A stretch of 64,000 bases of DNA. Origin: Branchipolynoe longqiensis (taxonomy: Eukaryota > Annelida > Polychaeta > Phyllodocida > Polynoidae). Both the position numbers and the translations under genes were made by a program. The DNA lies in assembly GCA_030323885.1 (NCBI GenBank), contig CM059193.1, positions 79,263,447-79,327,446 on the forward strand, in the 5' to 3' direction. Below, one piece after another: positions 42,366-52,599 of the stretch. Position 1 is the stretch's first letter. Every line of letters starts with the position of its first letter. A model generated the notes under the pieces. It made no database searches. It was not told where the DNA came from and saw only the letters and a program-made list of their open reading frames with translations.

Positions 42366-44908
42366 TCACTCTGGTTCTAAAGGTGCTTACCGCACCCACT
42401 TACACCCACTAACTCTTGTTCTAATGGTGCTTCCCGCACCCGCTTACACCCACTAACTCTCATTCTAAAGGTGCTTACCACACCCACTTACACTCACTAA
42501 CTCTCATTCTAAAGGTGCTTACCACACCCACTTACACTCACTAACTCTCATTCTAAAGGTGCTTACCACACCCACTTACACCCACTAACTCTCATTCTAA
42601 AGGTGATTACTGCACCCACTTACACCCACTAACTCTCATTCTAAAGGTGCTTACCACACCCACTTACACTCACTAACTCTCGTTCTAATGGTTATAACCA
42701 CACCCACTTACACCGACTAACTCTCATTCTAAAGTTGCTTACCACGCCCACTTACACCCACTAACTCTTATTCTAATGGTGCTTACCACACCCACTTGCA
42801 CCCACTAAATCTCGTTCTAATGGTTATAACCACACCCACTTACACCCACTAACTCTCGTTCTAATGGTTATAACCGCACCCACTTACACCCACTAATTCT
42901 CGTTCTAAAGGTGCTTACCACACCCACTTACACCCACTAACTCTCATTCTAAAGGTGATTACTGCACCCACTTACACCCACTAACTCTCATTCTAAAGGT
43001 GCTTACGACACCCACTTACACTCACTAACTCTCGTTCTAATGGTTATAACCGCACCCACTTACACCCACTAACTCTCGTTCTAAAGGTCCTTACCCCACC
43101 CACTTACACCCACTAACACTGATTCTAAAGGTGCTTACCACACCCACTTACACCCACTAACTCTCATTCTAAAGGTGCTTACCGCACCCACTTACACCCA
43201 CTAAATCTCGTTCTAATGGTGATTACCGCACCCACTTACACCCACTAAATCTCGTTCTAATGGTTATTACGGCACCCACTTACACCCACTAAATCTCGTT
43301 CTAATGGTTATAACCACACCCACTTACACCCACTAACTCTCGTTCTAATGGTTATAAACGCACCCACTTACACCCACTAACTCTCGTTCTAAAGGTGCTT
43401 ACCACACCCACTTACACTCACTAACTCTCGTTCTAATGGTTATAACCGCACCCACTTACACCCACTAACTCTCATTCTAAAGGTGCTTACCACACCCACT
43501 TACACCCACTAACTCTCATCCAATGGTGCTTACCGCACCCACTTACACTCACTAACTCTCGTTCTAATGTTTATAACCGCACCCACTTACACCCACTAAC
43601 TCTCGTTCTAATGGTGATTACCGCACCCACTTACACCCACTAACTCTCATTCTAAAGTTGCTTACTGCACCCACTTACACCCACTAACTCTCATTCTAAA
43701 GTTGCTTACTGCACCCACTTACACCCACTAACTCTCGTTCTAATGGTTATTACCGCACCCACTTACACCCACTAACTCTCATTCTAATGGTTATTACCAC
43801 ACCCACTTACACCCACTAACTCTCGTTCTAATGGTTATTACCACAGCCACTTACACCCACTAACTCTTGTTCTAAAGGTGCTTGCCACACCCACTTACAC
43901 CCACTAACTCTCGTTCTAATGGTTATAACCGCACCGACTTACACCCACTAACACTCGTTCTAAAGGTGCTTATCGCACCCACTAACTCTCATTCTAAAGG
44001 CGCTTACCGCACCCACCTACACCCACTAACTCTCATTCCAATGGTGCTTAATGCGCGCACTTACACCAACTAACTCTTGTTCTAACGGTGCTCACCGCAC
44101 CCAGTTACACCCACCTACTCTCTTTCTAATTGCGATTACCACACCCACTTACACCCACTAACTCTCGTTCTAAAGGTGTTCGCCCCACACACTTACACCC
44201 AGTAACTCTCATTCTAAAGGTGCCTACCGCACCCACTAACTCTCGTTCTAATGGTGATTACCGCACTCACTTACTCACTAACTCTCATTCTAAAGGTGAT
44301 TACTGCACCCACTTACACCCACTAACTATTGTTCTAAAGGTGCTTACCGCACCCACTTACACCCACTAACTCTTGTTCTAATGGTGATTACCACACCCAC
44401 TTACACCCACTAACTCTTGTTCTAATGGTGCTTACCGCACCCACTTACACCCACTAACTCTCGTTCTAATGGTTATTACCGCACCCACTTACACCCACTA
44501 ATACTCGTTCTAATGGTGCTTACCGCACCCACTTACACCCACTAACTCTTGTTCTAATGGTGATTACCACACCCACTTACACCCACTAACTCTTGTTCTC
44601 ATGGTGCTTACCGCACCCACTTACACTCACTAACTCTTGTTCTAATGGTGCTTACCGCACCCACTTACACCCACTAACTCTCGTTCTAATGGTGATTACC
44701 GCACCCACTTACACCCACTAACTCTCGTTCTAATGGTGATTACCGCACCCACTTACACCCACTAACTCTTGTTCTAATGGTGCTTACCACACCCACTTAC
44801 ACCCACTAACTCTCGTTCTAATGGTTATTACCGCACCCACTTACACCCACTAACTCTTGTTCTAATGGTGATTACCGCACCCACTTACACCCACTAACTC
44901 TTCCTAAA
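42366..44908 (-). repeat. 45-bp tandem array with donor-like units, SBF intron
   Basis: About 56 units of roughly 45 bp. On the gene's strand a typical unit has GGTGTAAGTGGGTGCGGTAA, GCACC, then ATTAGAACGAGAGTTAGTGG. It carries one GTAAGT and often one GGTAAGC donor-like match. It starts about 20 bp past the true donor of the exon at 44930. Open frames across it are artefacts. Confidence 0.95.
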
Positions 44909-44929
44909 GGCACCCCCTTGCGGACTTAC

Positions 44930-45076
44930 GGCGTCTTGCTGGTCGAGTGGTGAGTACTGGAAATTGTAGAAAGTGGAGCCTTTGCGTTGGTGGCGCTCGA
45001 CATAGTCCCATATGGACATGCCACAGCCCGAGTGGTTGCGTGGGGAGAAGCCGGGCTCGCTGTCCTCCGCATCCAG
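44930..45076 (-). CDS. Sbf: SBF exon: pseudophosphatase C-terminal part
   Basis: 49 codons, acceptor TTATGTTGCAG, donor GCC|GTAAGTCC, phase 0. It encodes LDAEDSEPGFSPRNHSGCGM, SIWDYVERHQRKGSTFYNFQ, YSPLDQQDA. It matches the SBF segment SVWEYVDRLSKR.. F.N..Y.P. The array at 42366-44908 begins right after the donor. Confidence 0.96.
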
Positions 45077-45257
45077 CTGCAACATAACAGTGATGGATGT
45101 CAGTGAGTCGGTGCAGCTTTACATCCTAGCAACAGTTAAGGTCATATTGGCAATCCAGTTGCAACAGTATGCATGCACTCACATATTTTATCAACACACA
45201 TACACACAACATTCTATTCTTTTTTGTGTGATGTGATGAATTTATTTATTGACATTG

Positions 45258-45560
45258 TCTGTTGGGGTTTTCTGTCCTAGCAACATATAAGTTCAATCAG
45301 GATAGGTACCAACTTGTGACAGTGTGCACTCATGGCGACTTTTATAGTGCTGCCCACTGGGAAATCAGGCCGCTGGTACCATGACCCGATATCCCACTCA
45401 GTCACATTATCCCGACACTGAGCTAACCAGTTCTTGCCCTATCCTATTAATGGTGAGCGCCAGACTAGGAATCAACAAGTAGTCATTGGTTTGACTCGAC
45501 CGGGAACCAAACTCCCGATCTCCCCCACGCAAGGCCCGCGCTCTACTGATTCATGTAAAT
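45258..45560 (-). mobile_element. SINE family A, long-tail form
   Basis: Minus orientation, from the tRNA-like right end (GGGAGATCGGGAGTTTGGTT) through the long tail to ATTGAACTTATATGTTGC. In an SBF intron. A small tail fragment lies at 45110-45150. Confidence 0.75.
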
Positions 45561-46004
45561 AGCTGATCAATCTACCGCTGAAAGACCAGTACCATGTCGC
45601 TGACAAAAGACTCTGTTCAATAAATAACCTAAATTTTTTTTAAAGGGGAAAAAAAAGACCTGTGCTACGATGCTGAGAAAAGACGTGTTCATAGGAATAC
45701 AATTCATTCCCCCTTCTACCCCCCCCACCCCCCCAAAAAAATGCTTAAATTGAACTCAATCTCATTCACATCAACACACATTCATAGGTATACATAGCAT
45801 ATTTATGTCTGTGTGTACATGTGTATATATATACATACATACACACAGATATATGCACACATCACCAAAACCAACATGCAATATGTATAAATACAAAAGT
45901 ACATACATACATAAATAGAAACCTTAAATACCCTTTTTTGCATTTGTTATTCCTTTACACACAATTTCTTTAGGTTGCTTACATTTATTCCAATCTAATT
46001 CACC

Positions 46005-46497
46005 CAGAAGCATATAACTGGCTCCATTACTAACCCTTGGCTTGGTTTTCACAATGAGGAGCATATAGCCACCTGCTCTAACCTTTGACTTGGTTTTCTC
46101 AAAGAGGAGCATATAGCCACCTTCATTACTAACCTTTGATTTGGTTTTCGCAATGAGGAGCATATAGCCACCTGCTCTAACCTTTGAATTGGTTTTCGCA
46201 AGGAGGAGCATATAGCCACCTTCATTACTAACCTTTGACTTGGTTTTCGCAATGAAGAGCATATAGCCACCTGCTCTAACCTTTGAATTGGTTTTCGCAA
46301 AGAGGAGCAAATAGCCACCTGCACTACTAACCTTTGACTTGGTTTTCGCAATGAGGAGCATATAGCCACCTGCTCTAACATTTGAATTGGTTTTCGCAAG
46401 GAGGAGCATATAGCCACCTGCTCTACTAACCGTTGACTTGGTTTTCACAATGAGGAACAAAGAGCCACCTGCTCTACTAACCTTTGACTTGGTTTTC
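46005..46497 (-). repeat. 48/51-bp minisatellite derived from an exon end and its donor
   Basis: About ten units, lengths alternating 51 and 48 bp, starting inside the SBF exon at 46482-46640 and running into the intron. Each unit repeats the exon's last codons and the donor (AAAACCAAGTCAAAG|GTTAGT or close variants). Because both lengths are multiples of three and have no stops, the exon frame stays open through the array and ends at about 45924. Confidence 0.95.
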
Positions 46498-46640
46498 TCG
46501 TTGAGCAGCCACCCAGCCTCCATGCGCTCCAGCTCGTTGTCCAGCATGAAGGTGCGGAACCGGTTTGACACATAGTGGTAGGCGAGGAACTTCAGGTAGT
46601 ACTCATTGAACTCAAAGGAGAGCGGGAACTGGCAGTGGAT
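46482..46640 (-). CDS. Sbf: SBF exon: pseudophosphatase, helical part
   Basis: 53 codons, acceptor CCTTTGACAG, probable donor AAG|GTTAGTAG, phase 0. It encodes [53 protein letters not shown]. This matches the conserved myotubularin stretch QFPxxFEFxxYYLKFLxYHxVSxRFRTFLLD. The donor is non-consensus (GTTAGT), and the same border is copied about ten times downstream, so the exact exon end may vary in frame. Confidence 0.95.
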
Positions 46641-46814
46641 CTGTCAAAGGGATGAGATGTTACCCATTTACAGTTGTACAAGCAAACAAGTGATAAAAAT
46701 ACGAATAATAATGTTAATTTAAAGACGCCATAGACATATACCCATTCAGATGACTTAGGAATTATGCCTGGAGAGAAAAAGCCTAAACATTAGTTGGAGG
46801 GTTGCAGGCTGACT

Positions 46815-46880
46815 GGGGACTGGTTGGTTGTTTTACATCCTGGCAATATCTAAGGTCATATCAGGATGGGGGCTGACTGG
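46815..46880 (-). mobile_element. SINE family A tail fragment
   Basis: TTACATCCTGGCAATATCTA and GGTCATATCAGGA, 3' tail only. Confidence 0.5.
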
Positions 46881-46970
46881 GAAAAATCGCAAAAATCCAC
46901 AAAGTCATAGAGATCTTTCATCCTTGAATAAAGAGAATACATGCTATCAAATACAACACCCTGCACTCAC

Positions 46971-47261
46971 TTGATGCACACAGTCCAGGAACTGTAGGAA
47001 CATGGGTGCGAAGCCAGATGCTTGATTCCCTGCAGTCTGGTTTGACCGGTGGGTGAAGCGGTGTCCATACGACAGCCACTCCTTCTCAATTAGTGTTCGG
47101 AATCCTTCGACTGTTCGGTAGTGCGGGTCGAGGAGCACCTGCGCCACCGAAGTGACCTGGGTTGTGAAGTCGGTGCCGTCCTCCAGACAGACGAGTACAG
47201 AGGAGCCCTGCACGTCCAGCAGGTCCACCACAGCGCCAGCAATCTGCAGCATGTTCTGCAG
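46971..47261 (-). CDS. Sbf: SBF exon: inactive phosphatase P-loop
   Basis: 97 codons, acceptor GCGTCCACAG, donor CAA|GTGAGTG, phase 0. It encodes [60 protein letters not shown] and [12 protein letters not shown]. Active myotubularins have HCSDGWDRT. Here the loop is CLEDGTDFT: the catalytic Cys is Leu and the catalytic Arg is Phe, so this is a pseudophosphatase like SBF1/2. The loop Trp, kept in vertebrate SBF, is Thr. The remainder (YRTxEGFRxLxEKEWLSFGHRF) is strongly conserved. Confidence 0.97.
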
Positions 47262-47274
47262 CTGTGGACGCAAG

Positions 47275-47885
47275 CACACCGGCATTGAGCATATAGCATA
47301 GACATTGAGTATATATAGCATACTGACATTGAGCATATAGCACACTGACACTGAGTATGACACTGAGCATGGACATTGTGTATACAGCACACTAACATTG
47401 AGTATATAGCACGCTAACATTGAGTATATAGCACACCAACAATGAGTATATAGCACACTAACATTGAGTATATAGCATGCTGACATTAAGTATATAGCAC
47501 ACTGGCATTGAGTATATAGCATGGACATTGAGTACAAGGCACACTAACACTGAGTATACAACACACTGGCATTAAGTATATAGCACACTGGCATTGAGAA
47601 TATAACAGCCTGGTATTGAGTATATATCACACTGACATGGAATATATAGCACACTGACATGGACTATATAGCACATTGACATTGAGTGTACAGCACACTG
47701 GCATTGAGTAAAAAGAACACTGGCATTGAGTATATATCACATTAACATTGAGTATACAGCACATTGACAATGAATATATATCACATTGACATTGAGTATA
47801 CAACACATTAAAATTGAGTATATAGCACAATGACATTGAATATATATCACATTGACATTGAGAATAGAGAACACTAACATTGGCA
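47275..47885 (-). repeat. tandem array of about 20-bp units in an SBF intron
   Basis: About 29 degenerate units of TGAGTATATAGCACACTAAC type, reaching to within about 15 bp of the acceptor at 47262. On the gene's strand the units read CAATGTTAGTGTGCTATATA, with both GTTAGT and TTAG/TCAG matches. Met/Cys/Tyr-rich frames are artefacts. Confidence 0.9.
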
Positions 47886-48005
47886 TTTGGGTTTGACCCA
47901 TTTTAAATCACTCTATCCCCCCCCCCCTCACTCAGAACAAATTCATAACTTTCGATAGCATTAAATCTGAGTCAGGAGGTAAAAGAGCCACCCGGCATAA
48001 GTCAC

Positions 48006-48182
48006 CTGTGGAAGCCACTCGGACTCTTCGACAGCGTGCAGGAAGGTGCGGTCAGCATCGGAGTATGGACCACTGGGCACACAGGCCCGCATCAGCTTCT
48101 TGAAGCTGGACTTTACATGTCGCACCTCATGGTAGTCGACCGGGATAAAGTCGCACTTCGGGAACGACTCCATCTTAATGCC
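48006..48182 (-). CDS. Sbf: SBF exon: pseudophosphatase N-terminal part
   Basis: 59 codons, acceptor GCCATCTACAG, donor CAG|GTGACTT, phase 0. It encodes GIKMESFPKCDFIPVDYHEV, RHVKSSFKKLMRACVPSGPY, SDADRTFLHAVEESEWLPQ. The motifs FIPVxYHEVRxVKxSFKKLxRACVP and SEW are diagnostic for SBF. Confidence 0.97.
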
Positions 48183-48289
48183 CTGTAGATGGCATGGGGC
48201 AGAGTCAAGGTCAGTTGAAGAGAGAATCAAGGTCAGATCAATCAAGTGGGAAATAGTTACTAACTACTGAGGGTATAAATTGCTTCTTA

Positions 48290-48510
48290 TTTTTGTTTGG
48301 TGATTAGTTGATCAAGCAGGGGAATTTTCAATCCCAGACAATATTGGTCTTCCTCATTCCACTGCTCCTTGTCTTATCCTAGTAACACAGAAGCCAGGCT
48401 AGGTAGCAACGTCTTTTTAAGTCATTGGTTTTACTCGAACACGTTTCGAGTCCCATGATTTACTAAAACGTGAGGCAGGCGGGCGCTCAACTCATTTGGC
48501 CACGCAGTCT
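48290..48510 (-). mobile_element. SINE family A, short-tail form
   Basis: Minus orientation, AGCAGTGGAATGAGGAAGAC, body, then a worn head at the right (GGCCAAATGAGTTGAGCGCC). In an SBF intron. Confidence 0.75.
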
Positions 48511-49209
48511 TTAGGCTATGTTATTATTTAGTTAGCTGTGTATGAATCAAAATGTCCCCCATGATGTGCTTGTACTCTACCCTATGGAGGCTGGTATTCA
48601 AACATTCGGGATGAGAGTGGCCTCCAATTAAAGAATAAAAAGGAGCAAACTCTGACTTCAGATAATTTTGTTCAGTGCTAAGCATGAAAAGAAATAACCC
48701 ATATGACCAAGAAACAAATCGGAAATTTCGCATCCCTGAAAAATTCTACTGCATTAATTATTTAAGCCCAGTTCTTCCTCTTTTCCACTATCTTTTCTGC
48801 ACTAAAATTCTCGGGTGTAGGCAACATGTAAAGCCGCTCTCTTACTGCCCTGACTCTTAGAAATAACTTAGTTTTACTTTATATACACCAACAGTACATC
48901 TTCAGGACTGATATTTGTTTGTATTCAGAGAAATACATGTGACCAAACGTAGAATGATAGCAATATTCGCTGACATATCAGGCAAGGAGCCACATAGACA
49001 ACTGGGCAATGGATAGTGTGATTACATCAGGGAGCCTAGGTGGTTTAATGGTTAACACATTAGCCCTAGAATGGCAAGAAGCATGGGTTCAAATCCTGCT
49101 CTACGCAGTAATATTTTCCATTTTCACCGCCACTATGACAGACATTCTTTTTTTAAGCGCTTTTAAAATAAATGAAATTCAGATTTACTTCAGACCAACC
49201 ACTACCTAC

Positions 49210-49379
49210 CCTCATCTGCGACTTCTCTCCGAGCACGTAGAGCACGGCCTTGTGGAAGCTCTGTGGTGCCACGTCAGAGAGGTCCTGGTCGATGCTGCCA
49301 TTCTGTCGCACGGCCAGCGAATACTGCAGACTGCCAGTTGACATGCGGCTCGCCTTGTCGCGCAAGCTGCCCATGCGGC
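49210..49379 (-). CDS. Sbf: SBF exon: linker before the pseudophosphatase core
   Basis: 170 bp, acceptor CCACAGCATTAG, donor AGG|GTAGGTAG. After two bases of a split codon it encodes RMGSLRDKASRMSTGSLQYS, LAVRQNGSIDQDLSDVAPQS, FHKAVLYVLGEKSQMR. The Ser-rich linker is variable in SBF; KAVLYxLGxKxQ then GIK/GV is conserved. It is the most 5' exon that I can identify firmly. Confidence 0.93.
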
Positions 49380-49479
49380 CTAATGCTGTGGGCAGAGGGC
49401 ATCGTTAAGTCTGGCTTGAAAGCAATGCAGGGCTTTTCAGTTTAAAATTCCTATTAACGCATAGTGTGACATGTGATAT

Positions 49480-50015
49480 GGGTCATTCTCAGAAACTGTG
49501 TACCACGTATTTGGCTTCCACATCACAATGGTAATGATTTTGCCTTTATGTGGGTTTATGTGGGTTTATTTTTAAGGGAGCGGTTGTGGGTAGTAGGCCC
49601 TAAGTCAAATAGTTATTGTTGACTGTGTATTAAGTTTGTTAGCAATACTAAATGTATTTCATCTATCCCACAAAATGTATTCAAGATATGCTTATATGAT
49701 TTTGTGCTAAAATGGAAATGTAAAAATTTGCATATCGACACCATTCATCGTTTTGCTTAACTGTAATTAAAAAAACTTGCTTTAATTTGTTGTGTGTGTT
49801 AAAATGATGTCATGGATGGGTGTTACATGGTTAATTTGAATGGCTTCGCAATTTGAATAAGATCAAAATGAAAAAGTGAAAAAAATATCAACTCTGACAT
49901 ATGCACAACATATAAACCTCCATATGAATATAGATTCTGCTATTACTTGGAATGATTTCTGCTATTATTTGGTTTCTATGTCACAAAAGTGGTACACAGT
50001 TTCTGAAAATACCCC
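49480..50015. mobile_element. 536-bp TIR element, 27-bp termini
   Basis: It begins GGGTCATTCTCAGAAACTGT(GTACCAC) at 49480 and ends with the inverted form at 49989-50015 (GTGGTACACAGTTTCTGAAA, then ATACCCC), flanked by TAT on both sides. AT-rich interior, no coding capacity. It lies just upstream of an SBF exon. Confidence 0.7.
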
Positions 50016-50819
50016 TATCCAATGTGTTGAATATGAGTGATTGAGCGTCATATTATGTTATATCCCATTTGGGTGCGCAAATACATGGATTGTCACATCA
50101 TGCAATTCGATTTTGCACATATGACTACGTGTGTGAAAACACACACACATTTATGGAATCAACCACCTAGACCGACCATTGTTTCAATACGCATGGCCTA
50201 CATCACAAGTCACACTATACATTAATGGAATCTTAGCTCTATCGAATGGGCTGACATATTCATATGGGTTCACTGCTAAATATCGAAAAGTCATATATTC
50301 GTCTGTTTTCTATTTCTGCTTAGATATAATGAGTTTCATTAACCCATCATTAATAGGAGTACAATTTTAGAAGTTTATTAATAAGTAAGCTAGCTATAGG
50401 CAAATAGAGCTAGTTAGTCTACTTTTGTTCTACATGTATATGCCAGGGTTAATGTAAGAGTAAATATGTGCTTGATGTTGTTTTTAATGTGTCTAGATAA
50501 ACAAACATATCTAGATGAAGGTGAACGATTCATCAATTCTTGCTCTATATGCATCGATTAAACTTAATAATTAATAATCAACGAAGTAAATAGTAAACTC
50601 GCACCAGATATAGAAAGGCCACTCCCACCTACCAACATTCAGCCTACAGATAGAATAATGTAATATGTAGTCTTCTAACAGCTTTCAGAACATTCAAGGA
50701 ACCTATAGGCACAAGCAGACAAAACTAACCCCTAAGTCAGACCTCACCCTAGAGTATTCTCCAAGTCCAATCTAGTAATGCAGGGGCTGATGCTAAACGG
50801 CTATGGTCAGGTGCATGCA

Positions 50820-50965
50820 GGTGTTATAATATATATATAATGATATATATATCATATAAATATATATATTATATATATAATATAAGCTTTATAATATATA
50901 TATAATCTATATAAATATATTATATATACATATATAAAGTATTATATATATTATATATAATATGG
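50820..50965. repeat. AT dinucleotide-rich block
   Basis: ATATATAT-type repeats with short inverted stretches, no coding content. Confidence 0.9.
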
Positions 50966-51607
50966 AACAGACAAAGCGTTAATAAAACATCAAACAAAAC
51001 AAAGGCTGAAACAAAACACAAACTGGATTGGCACCCAAAAGTCACCCTCGCCTTCTCACTCTGAACCTCTACCCATCAGGTACTGCAGCCAGCGACACCA
51101 CCAAAAACCCTGCTTACACACACCGACATCTGCGACTGTTGACGAAATTGGGGTACATGTATACATGTATGCATGCATACACCGGCCGGTTAATTACAGA
51201 TCTAATTCACCGCGGAATCAATGCAACAACACAAAATAATAAACAAAGAAGTAAATAAAATAAAATATAACAATTTAAAAAATAAAAAAAGACGGGTGCA
51301 GGGGGACATTGTACCTCTTGGACCTGTTATGATAAAAGCATAGTTTGTTCAGTTACATCATCTACAATCTGTGTGGCGACTTCTACAACTGTAAATCGGT
51401 ATGTGTATGCAGTGTCACTGCCAGACTGGTGTGCCCTGTACTATGTGCTTTGGATCCCTCGGTGGCTCCCAAGTTGTTCAAATCCCACTTTCATCAACAC
51501 CGTGTGAGTCCATCCGCACACTCAAGCAAGTAAATCTTGTATAGTTATTGAACAAAACTGACCAGGCATAGCTAAAGGTACGCATGCGCATGTGCTGGAG
51601 AACTTAC

Positions 51608-51621
51608 TCGAGCTGCCACGT
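51608..51621 (-). CDS. Sbf: candidate 14-nt SBF microexon
   Basis: On the minus strand, TTACTCCCAGTTTCAG is followed by ACGTGGCAGCTCGA and a perfect donor GTAAGT. Taken with one leading base it would encode RGSS and end with one base of a codon, the phase needed by the exon at 49379, giving RGSS-S-RMGSL, a Ser-rich SBF linker. The site is real-looking but short, and its acceptor resembles units of the adjacent array, so it may be a decoy. Confidence 0.35.
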
Positions 51622-51639
51622 CTGAAACTGGGAGTAATG

Positions 51640-52270
51640 ACTGCCAAGGCTAGAAGTGGGAGTAATGGCTGTCAAGCCAGGAAGTAGGAATAATGGCTGT
51701 CATAGCTAAATGTGGGAGCAATGGCTGTCATAGCTAAATGTGGGTGTAATGGCTGCCATAATAAAATGTGGGTGTAATGACTGCCACAGATAAATGTGAG
51801 CATAATGGCTGTCACATAAATGTGGGAGCAATGGCTGCCACAGATAAATGTGGGAGCAATTGCTGCCATAGATAAATGTGGGAGAAATGGCTGTCACAGA
51901 TAAATGTGGGTGTAATGGCTGTCACAGATAAATGTGGGAGCAATGGCTGCCACATATAAATGTGGGAGTGATGGCTGCCACAGATAAATGTGGGAGTGAT
52001 GGCTGCCACAGATAAATGTGGGAGCAATGGTTGCCATAGATAAATGTGGGAGTAATGGCTACCACAATTAGATGTGGGCGTAATGGCTGTTACAAATAAA
52101 TGTGGGAGTGATAGCTGCCACAGATACATGTGGGAGTAACGGCTGCCACTGGTAAATGTGGCAGTAATGGCCGCCACAATTAATGACTGTCACAGATAAA
52201 TGTGGGAATAATGACTGCCATATTGTATTGGAATTTGGAGTGACGGCTGCCACAGCTAAATGTGAATAAT
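51640..52270 (-). repeat. tandem array of about 30-bp units, upstream of the microexon candidate
   Basis: About 21 degenerate units with AAATGTGGGAGTAATGGCTG and CCACAGAT on the plus strand. On the minus strand the units give CCATTACTCCCACATTTAT/AG, acceptor-like near 51622. The array continues weakly to about 52600. Confidence 0.9.
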
Positions 52271-52324
52271 GGTTGCTATGCACAGAACTGCAAATAATGG
52301 CTGCCACATCTAAACATGGTAGTA

Positions 52325-52515
52325 TAGTAGTACCTCTCTTTGGTGACCCCTGTGATGGGCGAGCCCTAGCCATGCCTGAACAATTTTTCAACATGCAAAT
52401 TGTTATCGTCACATTTGACTGTCCCTCCGATGACAGGACACCTGCTGTCAGGACAACATTGGTCTGGATTCAGCGGTATCCTTTGAAAGACAGGTACTAC
52501 TGTAATGCCTGCCAT
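52325..52515. repeat. dispersed repeat, copy 2
   Basis: Related to 26495-26665: GTGATGGGCGAGCCCTAGCC, GAACAATTTTTCAACATG, then AAGACAGGTACTACTGTAAT in the same order. Confidence 0.5.
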
Positions 52516-52599
52516 GCCTCACACTGGAAGTTATAGCTGCCAAGTCTAAATCTGAGAGTAATAGCCACTATGTCTCAGAGTGGGAGTAACAATTGCCGA

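Larger units (their letters stand above)
32534..49379 (-). other. Sbf: SBF (MTMR5/13) gene, 3' half, 12 exons
   Basis: Twelve exons code for 653 residues up to the stop: end of the myotubularin-related pseudophosphatase region, a C1 domain, and a C-terminal PH domain. Each border is GT-AG and the phases agree at every junction. SBF proteins bind active myotubularins and phosphoinositides, and their DENN domain (not in this window) acts on Rab GTPases at endosomal membranes. The order pseudophosphatase, C1, PH matches invertebrate SBF; vertebrate SBF1/SBF2 lack the C1 domain. Upstream exons for DENN, uDENN/dDENN and GRAM must lie beyond 64000 or be hidden. Introns are unusually rich in tandem arrays that touch exons. 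Confidence 0.93.

Noticed and set aside
42366..44908. protein-coding repeats (Thr/His/Pro-rich frames)
   Set aside because: The frames are by-products of the 45-bp array and stop and start arbitrarily.
45924..46571. a separate 215-residue gene
   Set aside because: Its first part is an SBF exon in frame with neighbouring exons. The rest is the exon-end minisatellite.
47275..47885. Met/Cys/Tyr-rich proteins on the minus strand
   Set aside because: Frames come from the 20-bp tandem repeat; only the part to the left of 47261 is a real exon.
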